Both the position numbers and the translations under genes were made by a program. Of a stretch of DNA of 41,888 nucleotides, positions 7,256 to 15,202 are shown piece by piece. The stretch spans positions 1-41,888 of the forward strand of contig JAENWF010000010.1 of assembly GCA_016650215.1 (NCBI GenBank), read 5' to 3'. Source of the DNA: Thermoanaerobaculia bacterium (GTDB lineage: Bacteria; Acidobacteriota; Thermoanaerobaculia; Gp7-AA8). A model generated the notes under the pieces. That model had not been told where the DNA came from. It worked only from the letters and a program-made list of their open reading frames with translations, and searched no databases. Within the stretch, counting starts at the first letter, position 1. Each line of letters opens with the position of its first letter.

Positions 7256-7477
7256 TTATGCGATCAGGGGGACGATGACCATTTCGCCGTCGTCGTTGGT
7301 GATCAGGCGGAAGAGGGAGGTTTCGCTCAGGTCCGCGAGGCGCGCTTCGGAGCCGCAGCGTTTGCATTCGCTGGCAGCAGGCGTCGTGCCTTTCGGGATG
7401 AAGTGGAAGCGCTCTTTGCGGCAATCGTCGCAAAGCTCGCGGACTACGTCGTGGTGAAACAGAGTCAGGCGCTTCAT
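7256..7477 (-). CDS. Small zinc-ribbon protein
   Basis: 73 residues with two CxxC knuckles (CDDC at about residues 16-19 and CKRC at 38-41) around the sequence KERFHFIPKGTTPA, i.e. a zinc ribbon. The C-terminal part (LFRLITNDDGEMVIVPLIA) is strand-rich. Function unknown; such proteins often act as small adaptors. It starts directly after the stop of the PAP2 gene with no gap, so it is the last gene of the GT39-PAP2 operon. Confidence 0.65.
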   Translation of the reverse strand: MKRLTLFHHDVVRELCDDCRKERFHFIPKGTTPAASECKRCGSEARLADLSETSLFRLITNDDGEMVIVPLIA

Positions 7478-8365
7478 TCAATCCTGCTGAATTGCATCGT
7501 AGGTGCCGCCATCGTTCTCACGCGTGACCGGGGTCACGGAGGCAGCCGCGACTGACGCGGCGAGCAGCCCGATGAGGGCGGATGCGACGACGTCCGAGGG
7601 CCAGTGGCGGAATGCGAGGACGCGCGAGAGGCCGACGCCGATCGCGAGCAGAAACGCGATGATGCGCATCGGCCAGCTTCGCGATGCGATGATCAGCACT
7701 CCGGCGAGCGCGAACGCGCCGACGGTGTGGCCGCTCGGAAACGAGACCGCGCCTCCTCCTGCGTAGTGATACGGACCGAGCCACAGCTCCGGGCGCGTGC
7801 GGCCGACAACAAACTTGAGCAGGTGCGCGATCGCGCCCGCGCCGATGCCCGCAATCGCCATCGCGGCGGCGTACACGACCCACCGCGCGTGTCTGTATGC
7901 GATGCCGGCGAGGAGGAAGAAGATCACGATCATCGGCGGGTTCATTCCGCCGCTGAGACGGTTCGTCAGACGGATCAGCGACTCGACGGTCTCCGAGTGA
8001 ATCGCGACGGACCACGCCATCATCGGCGCGTCGGCGTAGATCCACGTGATCGCGACGGCAATCGCGGCCACGGCCACAGCGATCAGCGCTCTTATCGGTT
8101 TCAGCGCCGGCTTCATGACGCTTATTTTCGGACGCGCAGGCTCGCCGGAGTGGACGATCGCGAGCGCCAGCAATCCCGCGATGAACCAGAAGACGACATC
8201 CCACGATGGTGCTTCGCGTCCGAGGAACGAGAGCTCGTCGACACCAAGCGGCTCGTTGCAACAGAGGCGGTTCGACGAGACGATCGGCGACGGCCAGAAT
8301 ACCGCGAGGATCAGCAGCGTGATGAACGCGGCCGCGGCGTAACGTCGCTTAGCGTCGATAGACAT
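7478..8365 (-). CDS. PAP2-superfamily membrane phosphatase
   Basis: 295 residues. The three phosphatase motifs are complete: KFVVGRTRP (KX6RP, 184-192), PSGH (210-213) and SRVLAFRHWPSD (SRX5HX3D, 247-258), with catalytic His213 and His254. Several membrane segments surround them, as in lipid phosphatases that act on phosphatidate, undecaprenyl pyrophosphate or lipid A. It overlaps the upstream glycosyltransferase gene by 17 bases, so a role in the same lipid-linked sugar process (recycling the lipid carrier or trimming lipid phosphate) is a fair inference. Substrate not determinable. Confidence 0.9.
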   Translation of the reverse strand: MSIDAKRRYAAAAFITLLILAVFWPSPIVSSNRLCCNEPLGVDELSFLGREAPSWDVVFWFIAGLLALAIVHSGEPARPKISVMKPALKPIRALIAVAVAAIAVAITWIYADAPMMAWSVAIHSETVESLIRLTNRLSGGMNPPMIVIFFLLAGIAYRHARWVVYAAAMAIAGIGAGAIAHLLKFVVGRTRPELWLGPYHYAGGGAVSFPSGHTVGAFALAGVLIIASRSWPMRIIAFLLAIGVGLSRVLAFRHWPSDVVASALIGLLAASVAAASVTPVTRENDGGTYDAIQQD

Positions 8366-9878
8366 CGAACCATTTCCCGATCATCCGGAACTCATCGACT
8401 TTGCGATATCCGCCGAGGTGCGCGGCGATGTCGGAGCTGCGTCGCCGGCTCGTCACGATGACTTCGTGTAGTTCCGCCGACGACACCTCGATCGTCTTCA
8501 CGCGCTCGAGCGCCGGATCCATCCCGCGCGCCCAGATATGCGGCATGAAGTACACGCCGACGAGCTCCGGCGCGACGCGCTGCTTCTCGATCGCTGCGAT
8601 GAACCGGCGCGTCGATGCGAGCTCGTTGGCGATCGGAATGAGCGCGATCGCGGCGTAGACGAATGCGACGAGCGGCACCGCACCGACCAGCAGCGTCGAC
8701 GTCAGCAGGCGGCGCGAGCGGATCGCGATCACGAGCGCGATCACCCCAGCGCCGGCGAGGATCCAGAAAAGCATGCGCACGCGCGGATCGCTCGCGAGCG
8801 CGGCTTCCGGACCTTTGATCTGCGCCGGCGAGACGATGAGTCCTGCCGCACCGATGCCGGCGAGGATGCCGAGGGTGAGGATGTTCGCGCGCCAGCCCCA
8901 GCGCGACCAGGTGTCGTCGGCGCCGTGTCCCGCGAAGCGCGCGACGATCAGCGCGACCGGCGGGATCATCGCCATCATGTAGATGTCGAGCTTGCTGCTG
9001 AGCAGCGAGTACGGAACGAGCACCGCGAGGATCCAGCTCACGCAGAACTTGGCGCGCTCGTCGCGGCGCTTGTACGCGGCGATGAGTGCGACGACGGCGA
9101 GAAAGAACCAGGGGAAGAGATCGCCCGGCGCGTGCGTGACGTAGAACCACGGTGCGGCCTTGTGGACCCAGGCGCCGACCGCGCGGCCTGCAGTCTGCTT
9201 CACGACCACCTCGCGCGTGTACTCATCGCCGCCCGCCATCATCGCCGGCACGAACCAGAGGAGCGGGATGATGATCATCGCGGCAATCGCCGGGACGTAG
9301 TTCGCGCGCGGTGCGCTTCGCCGGCGGATCCGCTCGAAGATGAAGAGCGCGACGATGATCACGGGCGCCATCGGTCCCTTCACGAGCGTCGCGATGCCGG
9401 TCGCGATTCCGCAGAGCATCAGGTCGCGCGGTTGTCCTTCATCGAAGAAGAGCCAGAGCCGCCACGCGGCGAACACGAGAAGCGCGGTGAAGCTCACATC
9501 CATCCGCGCCGTCTGCGCGGAGCCCCAGATCATGAGCGCCGTGCCGCAGATGAACGCGGCGAGCGGCCCGCCCATCCGCCACATCAGCCAGAGCATCGCG
9601 ACGAACGCGAGAATCGATGGGATGACATACGGCCAGATCGAGTAAGTGCCGAGCGGATAGGTCAGCGCGTCGATCATCCAGAAATGAACCGGCGGCTTGT
9701 GCGTGAACGGCTTGCCGTGCAGCGGCGGGAAGAGGAACGAGCCGCCCGCGCGCATCTCGCGGATGATCTGCGAGTACTTCGTTTCATCGCCGACGTAAAG
9801 CTCGCGCTGGAGGGGCGTAATGAGCGCAGAAATTGCGACGAGCGCGACGAGAATCAGAAGGAGCCGCTCGCGAGGCAT
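8349..9878 (-). CDS. GT39/ArnT-type membrane glycosyltransferase
   Basis: 509 residues. It opens with a membrane segment then YVGDETKYSQIIREMRAGGS, the first periplasmic loop of the ArnT/PMT_2 family (the DE acidic pair being catalytic in GT-C enzymes), and FTHKPPVHFWMIDALTYPLG. About ten more hydrophobic segments follow, then a soluble C-terminal domain. Such enzymes move a sugar from an undecaprenyl- or dolichyl-phosphate donor to lipid A, protein or another envelope acceptor. It is first in an operon with PAP2. The acceptor is unknown and arn pathway genes are not in the window, so ArnT itself is not claimed. Confidence 0.85.
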   Translation of the reverse strand: MPRERLLLILVALVAISALITPLQRELYVGDETKYSQIIREMRAGGSFLFPPLHGKPFTHKPPVHFWMIDALTYPLGTYSIWPYVIPSILAFVAMLWLMWRMGGPLAAFICGTALMIWGSAQTARMDVSFTALLVFAAWRLWLFFDEGQPRDLMLCGIATGIATLVKGPMAPVIIVALFIFERIRRRSAPRANYVPAIAAMIIIPLLWFVPAMMAGGDEYTREVVVKQTAGRAVGAWVHKAAPWFYVTHAPGDLFPWFFLAVVALIAAYKRRDERAKFCVSWILAVLVPYSLLSSKLDIYMMAMIPPVALIVARFAGHGADDTWSRWGWRANILTLGILAGIGAAGLIVSPAQIKGPEAALASDPRVRMLFWILAGAGVIALVIAIRSRRLLTSTLLVGAVPLVAFVYAAIALIPIANELASTRRFIAAIEKQRVAPELVGVYFMPHIWARGMDPALERVKTIEVSSAELHEVIVTSRRRSSDIAAHLGGYRKVDEFRMIGKWFDVYRR

Positions 9879-9993
9879 GCGCGGGGCATTCTAGCCCAAA
9901 TATCTGAGAGTGCTAGGCTTATCTCCTTGTTCCAAACTTTACCCGCGGTGCTAAAATTCTTTCAGCAAGGTGCGTCGAAGGAGGAAAAGATCG

Positions 9994-10230
9994 ATGTCGA
10001 ATCGTACCGCTGACATTCAACAGGTTCTCAGCACGGAAGACCCGGAATTTCGCGAGTGGATCGAAGAGCATCACAGGTGCGAACACCGCCTGAACGAGCT
10101 CACCGCCAAACACGAGGTCACTACGGATGAGGAACTCGAAGAGAAAACCTTGAAGAAGCGGAAACTCCTACTCAAAGATCACATGGCCGAGCGGATTCGA
10201 ACCTACGAAACCTCGCACGCAAACGCCTGA
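9994..10230 (+). CDS. YdcH/DUF465-family small coiled-coil protein
   Basis: 78 residues from ATG 9994, placed by the strong ribosome site AAGGAGG about 11 bases upstream. The sequence FREWIEEHHRCEHRLNELTA followed by LKKRKLLLKDHMAERI matches the DUF465 (YdcH) helical hairpin. Function is unknown; family members are small abundant cytoplasmic proteins. It stands alone and ends at a clear rho-independent terminator. A longer version starting at 9970 would include the ribosome site and is unlikely. Confidence 0.8.
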   Translation: MSNRTADIQQVLSTEDPEFREWIEEHHRCEHRLNELTAKHEVTTDEELEEKTLKKRKLLLKDHMAERIRTYETSHANA

Positions 10231-10256
10231 CGACACAACACCGTGACCGAAAAGAA

Positions 10257-10284
10257 AGCCCCGGAGAAATCCGGGGCTTTTTTT
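10257..10284 (+). terminator. Rho-independent terminator
   Basis: AGCCCCGG, AGAAAT loop, CCGGGGCT, then a run of T. This perfect 8-base GC-rich stem sits just after the DUF465 gene. Confidence 0.93.
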
Positions 10285-10287
10285 CAA

Positions 10288-10378
10288 CATTCAACACTCA
10301 ACATTCAACATTTAACATTCCGCTTCGGAGGTCACAAGGACACGGGAATGTTAAATGTTGAATGTTGAGTGTTGAATG
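10288..10378. repeat. Inverted tandem-heptamer hairpin (TGTTGAA type)
   Basis: A perfect 34-base inverted repeat: left arm 10288-10321, right arm 10345-10378, with a 23-base loop. Each arm is itself a run of 7-base units (GAATGTT, AAATGTT, GAATGTT, GAGTGTT, GAATG on the right arm). It fills most of the gap between the DUF465 terminator and pssA. AT-rich against a GC-rich background, so probably foreign or replication-generated. Confidence 0.9.
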
Positions 10379-10433
10379 CTAAAACCCGCCCCCCTTTGCA
10401 TTACCATCGCCGGATGCCGAGCGAGGGATCCGC

Positions 10434-11243
10434 ATGAAGCGCGCTGATGTCGGGCGTGGCCTGCGTCGCGGGGTCTTCGTCATCCCGACGTTCCTCACGG
10501 TCATGAATCTTTTCTTCGGCTTCCGCTGCATGATCAACAGCACGCGGGCGCTGCAGGCGATCACCGAGGGGAACAATGCGGCGGCGATCGACTTCTTCGA
10601 GAAGGCTTGCTTCGCGCTTTTCGTCGCGGCGATCTTCGACACGTTTGACGGCCTGATCGCGCGGCAGCTTCACGCGACGAGCGAGTTCGGCAAGGAGTAC
10701 GACTCGCTCGCCGACGTCGTCACGTTCGGCGCCGCCCCCGCGCTCCTCGTTTACGCATGGGGTCTCCGGACCCTCGGCAATCTCGGCGGCGCAATCGCGT
10801 TTCTATTTCTCGTCGCCGTCTCGCTCCGCCTCGCTCGCTTCAACGTGATGACCGGCAAGAGCGACCATCGATACTTTGTCGGACTCCCGAGCCCTGGCGG
10901 TGCGCTGACGATTGCGTCGATCGTCAACTTCGCTCACGCGCCGGTCTTCCAGCATGACTTCGCGATGGTGATGCTCATCGTGACGACGGTCGTCGCGTTC
11001 TCGATGGTCTCGCCGATCCGCTACCGCAGCCAGAAGGGTCTGAACCTGCAGAAGGAACGCTCGCTCATGTATTTCGTGATGCTGGCGCTGATCGTCGGCG
11101 TCGCGAGCAAGTGGCCGAAGGAGTTCTTCTTCGCCGGCGCGATTCTCTATCTGGTATCGGGACCGCTGATCAAGCTCTGGTCGGTCGCATTCCCGTCGCG
11201 ATCGCTCCCGCCTGAAGTGCTCGAGCCGATCGAGGCGCCTTGA
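10434..11243 (+). CDS. pssA: CDP-diacylglycerol-serine O-phosphatidyltransferase
   Basis: 269 residues. The CDP-alcohol phosphatidyltransferase signature is perfect: D72-G73, A76-R77, G86, D90, D94 (from FDTFDGLIARQLH to GKEYDSLAD). About eight membrane segments follow. The protein condenses CDP-diacylglycerol with L-serine to phosphatidylserine, the precursor of phosphatidylethanolamine. The GNPG-like N-terminus (IPTFLTVMNLFFGF) is characteristic of the PssA subclass II. No psd decarboxylase is adjacent. The stop TGA overlaps the TTG start of the next gene. Confidence 0.92.
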   Translation: MKRADVGRGLRRGVFVIPTFLTVMNLFFGFRCMINSTRALQAITEGNNAAAIDFFEKACFALFVAAIFDTFDGLIARQLHATSEFGKEYDSLADVVTFGAAPALLVYAWGLRTLGNLGGAIAFLFLVAVSLRLARFNVMTGKSDHRYFVGLPSPGGALTIASIVNFAHAPVFQHDFAMVMLIVTTVVAFSMVSPIRYRSQKGLNLQKERSLMYFVMLALIVGVASKWPKEFFFAGAILYLVSGPLIKLWSVAFPSRSLPPEVLEPIEAP

Positions 11244-12226
11244 AGAAAGACGCAGGCCCGCGCCTCGGCATCGTCAATCCGCTGACGCTCGTAGGAAACG
11301 AGATTCGCTCGATCCTGCGCGAGCGCTCGTTCCCGTTCGCGAAGGTGGTGCTGCTCGACACTTCGGGCGAGAGCGCGGGCGCGGTCACCGAGCTCGGCGA
11401 CGAGCCCATGATCGTCGCGCCGGCGTCGGCCGTGGAGCTCGACGATCTCGATCTGGTCTTTTTCTGCGGCGCGCCAGCGAGCAATCGCGAGTGGATCGAC
11501 AGGCATGCCGAGGGTAAATTCATCGCGATCGATCTCTCGCAGCCGTCGTCAACCGAAGACGGCCGGCTGGGCATCGCGGGACTGAACCTCGACGAGCTCG
11601 CTGGCGAGCCGGTCGTCATCTCGCCGCATCCGGTCGCGATTCCGATCGCGCTGATCCTCGAGCAGATCGCGAAGGTGGGATCGATCGCGAGCTGCACGGC
11701 GACGGTCATTCAGCCTGCGTCGGAGCTCGGGCAGGAAGCGATCGAAGAGCTCGCGCGGCAGACCATCAGCGTGCTGAACGTCCAAACAGTGCCGACCCAG
11801 GTCTTCGACCGCCAGGCCGCGTTCAATCTCTACCCGGCGCTCGAGCGGCACGAGGAGCTCATCGTGAAGCAGGTGCGCGCGCTGACCGACCCGAAGATCG
11901 AGCTCGCGCTATTCGTCACGCAGGGGACGATCTTTCACAGTCACACGTTCTCGCTGTTCATCAGGATGCGGAAGCCGATCGGAATCGAGAAGATCACGCA
12001 GGCTCTGCGCGGAAATCCGGCGCTCGCGTTCCCCGAAGGCGACCAGGCATTCGGAACGATCGACGCCGCCGGACGCGACGAGGTGCTCATCGCCGAGGTC
12101 CGCGCCGATCCGACGATTGAAGGCGGATTCTGGGTCTGGGCCGTTTGCGATAACCTCCGGCGCAGTTCGGCGCTCAACGCCGTGCTCATCGCCGAAAAGC
12201 TGCTGTTCGACGTTGCGACGAATTAG
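11240..12226 (+). CDS. Aspartate-semialdehyde dehydrogenase-like protein lacking the catalytic Cys
   Basis: 328 residues from TTG 11240, overlapping the pssA stop. The order of elements follows Asd/USG-1: an N-terminal nucleotide-binding segment (LGIVNPLTLVGNEI), a DLVFFCGAPASNREW strand, IAIDLSQPSS, and a C-terminal dimerisation domain with GTIFHSHTFSLFIRMRKP. Where Asd has its catalytic NP(N/G)C(S/A)T, this protein has SPHPVA (128-133), so the nucleophilic Cys is replaced. It therefore resembles the USG-1 group, whose function is unknown, rather than a working Asd. Co-transcribed between pssA and bcp. Confidence 0.8.
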   Translation: MKKDAGPRLGIVNPLTLVGNEIRSILRERSFPFAKVVLLDTSGESAGAVTELGDEPMIVAPASAVELDDLDLVFFCGAPASNREWIDRHAEGKFIAIDLSQPSSTEDGRLGIAGLNLDELAGEPVVISPHPVAIPIALILEQIAKVGSIASCTATVIQPASELGQEAIEELARQTISVLNVQTVPTQVFDRQAAFNLYPALERHEELIVKQVRALTDPKIELALFVTQGTIFHSHTFSLFIRMRKPIGIEKITQALRGNPALAFPEGDQAFGTIDAAGRDEVLIAEVRADPTIEGGFWVWAVCDNLRRSSALNAVLIAEKLLFDVATN

Positions 12227-12242
12227 CCAGGAGGAAATCGAC

Positions 12243-12716
12243 ATGCAGGACTACTACGAGCCGAAGGTCGGCGATGCTGCGCCGAACTTCAGCCTTCCAT
12301 CGACGCGTGGCAAGCAGCTCACGCTGAAGGAGTTTCGCGGCAAGGACGTGATCCTCTATTTCTATCCGAAAGACGACACGCCCGGATGCACCGCTGAAGC
12401 CTGCTCGTTCCGCGATCACGAAAGCGATCTGACGAAGCACGGCGCGGTTGTCCTCGGCGTCTCGACCGACTCGCTCGAGAGTCACGCGAAGTTTCTCGAC
12501 AAGCACAGCCTCAACTTCCCGCTGCTTTCCGATCAGACAGCCGACGTCGCAAAGATGTTCGGCGCGTGGAAAGAGAAGAACATGTATGGTCGGCGCACCT
12601 GGGGCGTCGCGCGCACCACGTTCTGGATCGGCGGCGACGGCCGCATCAAGAAGATCTACAAGAAGATCGATACGGCAAAGCACGCCGAGGACATCCTGGC
12701 GGACATGAAAAAATAG
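12243..12716 (+). CDS. bcp: Thioredoxin-dependent thiol peroxidase (Bcp/PrxQ)
   Basis: 157 residues from ATG 12243, with ribosome site AGGAGG upstream. It has the peroxiredoxin motif YFYPKDDTPGCTAEACSFRD with peroxidatic Cys49 and resolving Cys54, the close CX4C pair typical of Bcp. The remainder (GVSTDS, FPLLSD, RTTFWIGGDGRIKKIYKKI) matches the thioredoxin fold. It reduces H2O2 and organic hydroperoxides using thioredoxin. Sixteen bases separate it from the Asd-like gene, so it closes the pssA operon. A repeat begins just after its stop. Confidence 0.95.
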   Translation: MQDYYEPKVGDAAPNFSLPSTRGKQLTLKEFRGKDVILYFYPKDDTPGCTAEACSFRDHESDLTKHGAVVLGVSTDSLESHAKFLDKHSLNFPLLSDQTADVAKMFGAWKEKNMYGRRTWGVARTTFWIGGDGRIKKIYKKIDTAKHAEDILADMKK

Positions 12717-12719
12717 AAT

Positions 12720-12875
12720 GGGGTCAGGTCTTCGTTTCGCTGGTTCTCTACACATTGTGGCGAACCGCGAACGAATACCTGGCCTCCTCAAGCCTTCGCC
12801 AGGAAAATGGGTCACGTATTCGTTCGCTGGTTCTCTACGCATTGTGGGGAACCAGCGAAACGAAGACCTGACCCC
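12720..12875. repeat. Tandem double REP-type element with 27-base terminal inverted repeats
   Basis: GGGGTCAGGTCTTCGTTTCG (start of a 27-base arm, 12720-12746) is the exact reverse complement of 12849-12875. Inside, GCGAACGAATAC (12767-12778) and GTATTCGTTCGC (12816-12827) are a second inverted pair. The unit TTCGCTGGTTCTCTAC[A/G]CATTGTGG occurs twice in direct orientation. An 18-base copy of the 3' end of the neighbouring aminotransferase gene (CCTCAAGCCTTCGCCAGG, 12785-12802) sits between the two halves. Confidence 0.85.
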
Positions 12876-12876
12876 C

Positions 12877-14022
12877 TCAAGCTCTCGCCAGGCGCGTCCC
12901 TGCCTCTTCCAGCGCCGCGAAGTCTTTCGCGAAGCAGAAGCGGAGCAGCCTGTCGCCTCGATCCGACGCGTAGAACGACGGGCCCGGCACCGACGCGATG
13001 CGCGACTCTTCGATGAGCGACATCGCGGCTTCACGAGCGTCGCGATAGCCGGCTGGAATCTCGGCGAGCATGTAGTACGCCCCCTGCGGCACGAACGGTT
13101 TGAAGCCGGCGTGGCGGAGCGCGGCGGCGAGCATGTCGCGCTTCTTCTCGTAATCGGCCGCGAGGTTGCGGTAGTACTCCTCACCGATCTCGAGCGCGCG
13201 CGCCACACCCCACTGCAGCGGCGTCGGCGCGCAGACGTAGAAGAGATCGTTCACGAGTCCGATCGCCTCTGCGATCTTCGCATCCGCAGCGACGTATCCG
13301 ATGCGCCAGCCGGTGATCGAGAAGGTCTTCGAGAAACCTGAGATGGTGATCGTCACGTCACGGCACGACTCAATCGAGGCCATCGACAGATGGCGCTTGC
13401 CGTCGTACACGATGTACTCGTAGATCTCATCGGTGAACGCCCACGCGCCGAACTCGCGGCAGAGAGCGCCGATGCGCTCGAGCTCATCGCGCGTGAAGAC
13501 TTTGCCGCACGGATTCGACGGCGTGCAGACAACGATCGCCCTGGTCCGCTTCGAGAACGCGCGGCGCAGCTCGTCGAAGTCGATCGACCAGCCGGGCATC
13601 CGCAGCGGAACGAACTTCGTCTCGATGCCGAGGACTTTGAGCGTGTTGAGGTGGTAGCCGTAGTACGGCTCAAAAAGGATTACCTCGTCGCCGGGATTCA
13701 GAGTCGCCATCGCAGCGGCGGCGAATCCGCCGGTCGAGCCGACGGTGACGACAAGCTCCTTCGCCGGATCGACCCGGAAGCCGTTGAAGTGCTCGATTTT
13801 TCGCGCGATCCGCTCGCGCAGAAGATCGATCCCTTCGAACTTCGAGTACGTCGCCTTCGATCCCGCAATCGCCTCGGTCGCCCCTTCGATCAGCTCGGGG
13901 ATCGTCGGCAGGTCGCAGATCCCCTGCCCGAGGTTGATGCCGCCGACCCGCTCGCACTCGCGGGACATGCGGCGAATGTCGGACTGCACGAGGCCGGAGA
14001 GACGATTGCTGATCTGAGTCAT
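12877..14022 (-). CDS. PLP-dependent aminotransferase, class I/II
   Basis: 381 residues, fold type I. The cofactor lysine is Lys232 in SGFSKTFSITGWRIGY. Other conserved points are GQGICDLPT near the N-terminus, Asn170 in TPSNPCGK, Asp198-Glu in TDEIYEY, and a C-terminal LLRFCFAK arginine that would bind the substrate carboxylate. It belongs to the aspartate/kynurenine/methionine aminotransferase group; exact amino acid unknown. Monocistronic and divergent from the secreted-protein gene. Its 3' end abuts the tandem REP element, which contains a copy of its last 18 bases. Confidence 0.9.
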   Translation of the reverse strand: MTQISNRLSGLVQSDIRRMSRECERVGGINLGQGICDLPTIPELIEGATEAIAGSKATYSKFEGIDLLRERIARKIEHFNGFRVDPAKELVVTVGSTGGFAAAAMATLNPGDEVILFEPYYGYHLNTLKVLGIETKFVPLRMPGWSIDFDELRRAFSKRTRAIVVCTPSNPCGKVFTRDELERIGALCREFGAWAFTDEIYEYIVYDGKRHLSMASIESCRDVTITISGFSKTFSITGWRIGYVAADAKIAEAIGLVNDLFYVCAPTPLQWGVARALEIGEEYYRNLAADYEKKRDMLAAALRHAGFKPFVPQGAYYMLAEIPAGYRDAREAAMSLIEESRIASVPGPSFYASDRGDRLLRFCFAKDFAALEEAGTRLARA

Positions 14023-14076
14023 GGCGTTGAAGTGTAGCGCCGCCGGGGATGACTTCGGAATGGGACATCGGTGTAC

Positions 14077-14101
14077 GTTCGCGGAGACGACGCGAACGTC
14101 G
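14077..14101. promoter_or_regulatory. Inverted repeat in divergent promoter region
   Basis: ACGTTCGCG (14077-14085), 7-base spacer, CGCGAACGT (14093-14101), a perfect 9-base inverted repeat in the 173-base gap between the divergent aminotransferase and secreted-protein genes. Size and spacing suit a dimeric repressor site; there is no T-run for a terminator. The regulator is unknown. Confidence 0.35.
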
Positions 14102-14195
14102 CGAAACTCGTCTTCGCTAGTAATTCCAATGATTTAGCCGGACACAACCATCGGCACCTCGAATGCAGTGAAGCGAGCTCGAAAGGAAATACCCA

Positions 14196-15131
14196 GTGAG
14201 AGCCTCCAGACTGCTTCTCGTCGCACTCGTCAGCATCGCCGCCGCGTTTTCCGCGTCGGCTCAAGTCAACGATACGTACGTGATTCCGGCAGCCGCAAAC
14301 AACAACGGCGCGTTCGGAACCCGCTGGATGACGCAGATCAGCATTTTCAATCCGCAGCTCGACTACCCGCTGCGTGTCAGCGTCGTCTTCATGCCGAGCG
14401 GCGGCTTGAAAGGCATCGAGAAGCTCGTCGACGTTCGCGCGAACTCGGTCGTCTTCTCGGACAACATCCTCGACGACCTCTTCGACGCGAGTGGCACCGG
14501 CTCTCTGCTGGTCGCAACGTTCCCCGAAGACAATCCGGGCGTACCGAACGACATGGTGTCGCGCTCGTTCCTCGTCGTCACCAATACATACAACAACCGT
14601 TCGAGCGGAACGTACGGGCAAACGATTCCCGGCGTCTGGACCGGCCTGGAAGATGACGGTATCAGCTCGATCGCGCACGGCATCCGCAACATCGCGCGTG
14701 AGGGATGGCGGACCAACGTCGGCGCGGTGAACCTCGGCCGCCAAAACGTGATGCTGCGCATGACGATCTACAACGCGAACGGCGTGAAGCTTCGCGACGA
14801 ACCGTTCGGCCTTCCGCCATTCGGTCATCTGCAGATGCCGCTTCCGATCGAAGTCGATCGCGGAACCATCGAGTTCCTCCTCGACGATCCGTCGGGCGAA
14901 GCGGTCGTGTTCCCGTACACCACGACCATCGATGCGCTCTCCGGCGACTCGATGTACCAGACTCCGATTCTCCTCGCGACCGCGAAGTCGCTCTACGGCA
15001 AGAAGGCGATCGACCCGATCGCGGGTAAGCGAATCGATACCGCGACTGCGCGTACAGTCCGCGCGACCGCGACCAGCCTCGGCGTCGCGAGTCTCGTGGA
15101 AGAAGCGAACGGATTCAGAATCGCGAAGTAG
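14196..15131 (+). CDS. Secreted protein of unknown function
   Basis: 311 residues from GTG 14196, with an AAAGGA ribosome site upstream. A classic signal peptide ends at about residue 22 (LLLVALVSIAAAFSASAQ, cleavage after ASA). The mature part begins VNDTYVIPAAANNNGAFGTR and is rich in beta strands, Asn, Thr and Phe/Tyr, resembling Ig-like or adhesion-type modules: a WMTQISIFNPQ stretch and a later TNVGAVNLG stretch look like two related domains. I cannot name a family. No membrane anchor is seen, so it is periplasmic or exported. The neighbouring purC is unrelated. Confidence 0.75.
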   Translation: MRASRLLLVALVSIAAAFSASAQVNDTYVIPAAANNNGAFGTRWMTQISIFNPQLDYPLRVSVVFMPSGGLKGIEKLVDVRANSVVFSDNILDDLFDASGTGSLLVATFPEDNPGVPNDMVSRSFLVVTNTYNNRSSGTYGQTIPGVWTGLEDDGISSIAHGIRNIAREGWRTNVGAVNLGRQNVMLRMTIYNANGVKLRDEPFGLPPFGHLQMPLPIEVDRGTIEFLLDDPSGEAVVFPYTTTIDALSGDSMYQTPILLATAKSLYGKKAIDPIAGKRIDTATARTVRATATSLGVASLVEEANGFRIAK

Positions 15132-15140
15132 GCCTAGCGT

Positions 15141-15161
15141 CATCCTGAGCGAAGCGAAGGA
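15141..15161. repeat. CCTGAGCGAAGCGAAGGAT repeat, partial copy
   Basis: ATCCTGAGCGAAGCGAAGGA, the same core found at 21458, 27121 and 33568 (inverted). Short dispersed repeat between the secreted-protein gene and purC. Confidence 0.7.
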
Positions 15162-15202
15162 TTACCCTGGGTGATGCCCGGGGATGGATACAATCCGCGG
15201 TC

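Noticed and set aside
9927..9955. TTGTTC ... TAAAAT as a promoter for the DUF465 gene
   Set aside because: Spacing of about 19 bases and a weak -35; too uncertain to list.
8538..10013. 491-codon plus-strand frame opposite the GT39 gene
   Set aside because: Composition is almost only Arg, Asp, Glu, His and Ala, as expected for a GC-rich antisense shadow; the minus-strand gene has clear motifs.
14019..15143. 374-codon minus-strand frame opposite the secreted-protein gene
   Set aside because: Arg/Asp-rich shadow with no ribosome site, whereas the plus frame has a signal peptide and ribosome site.
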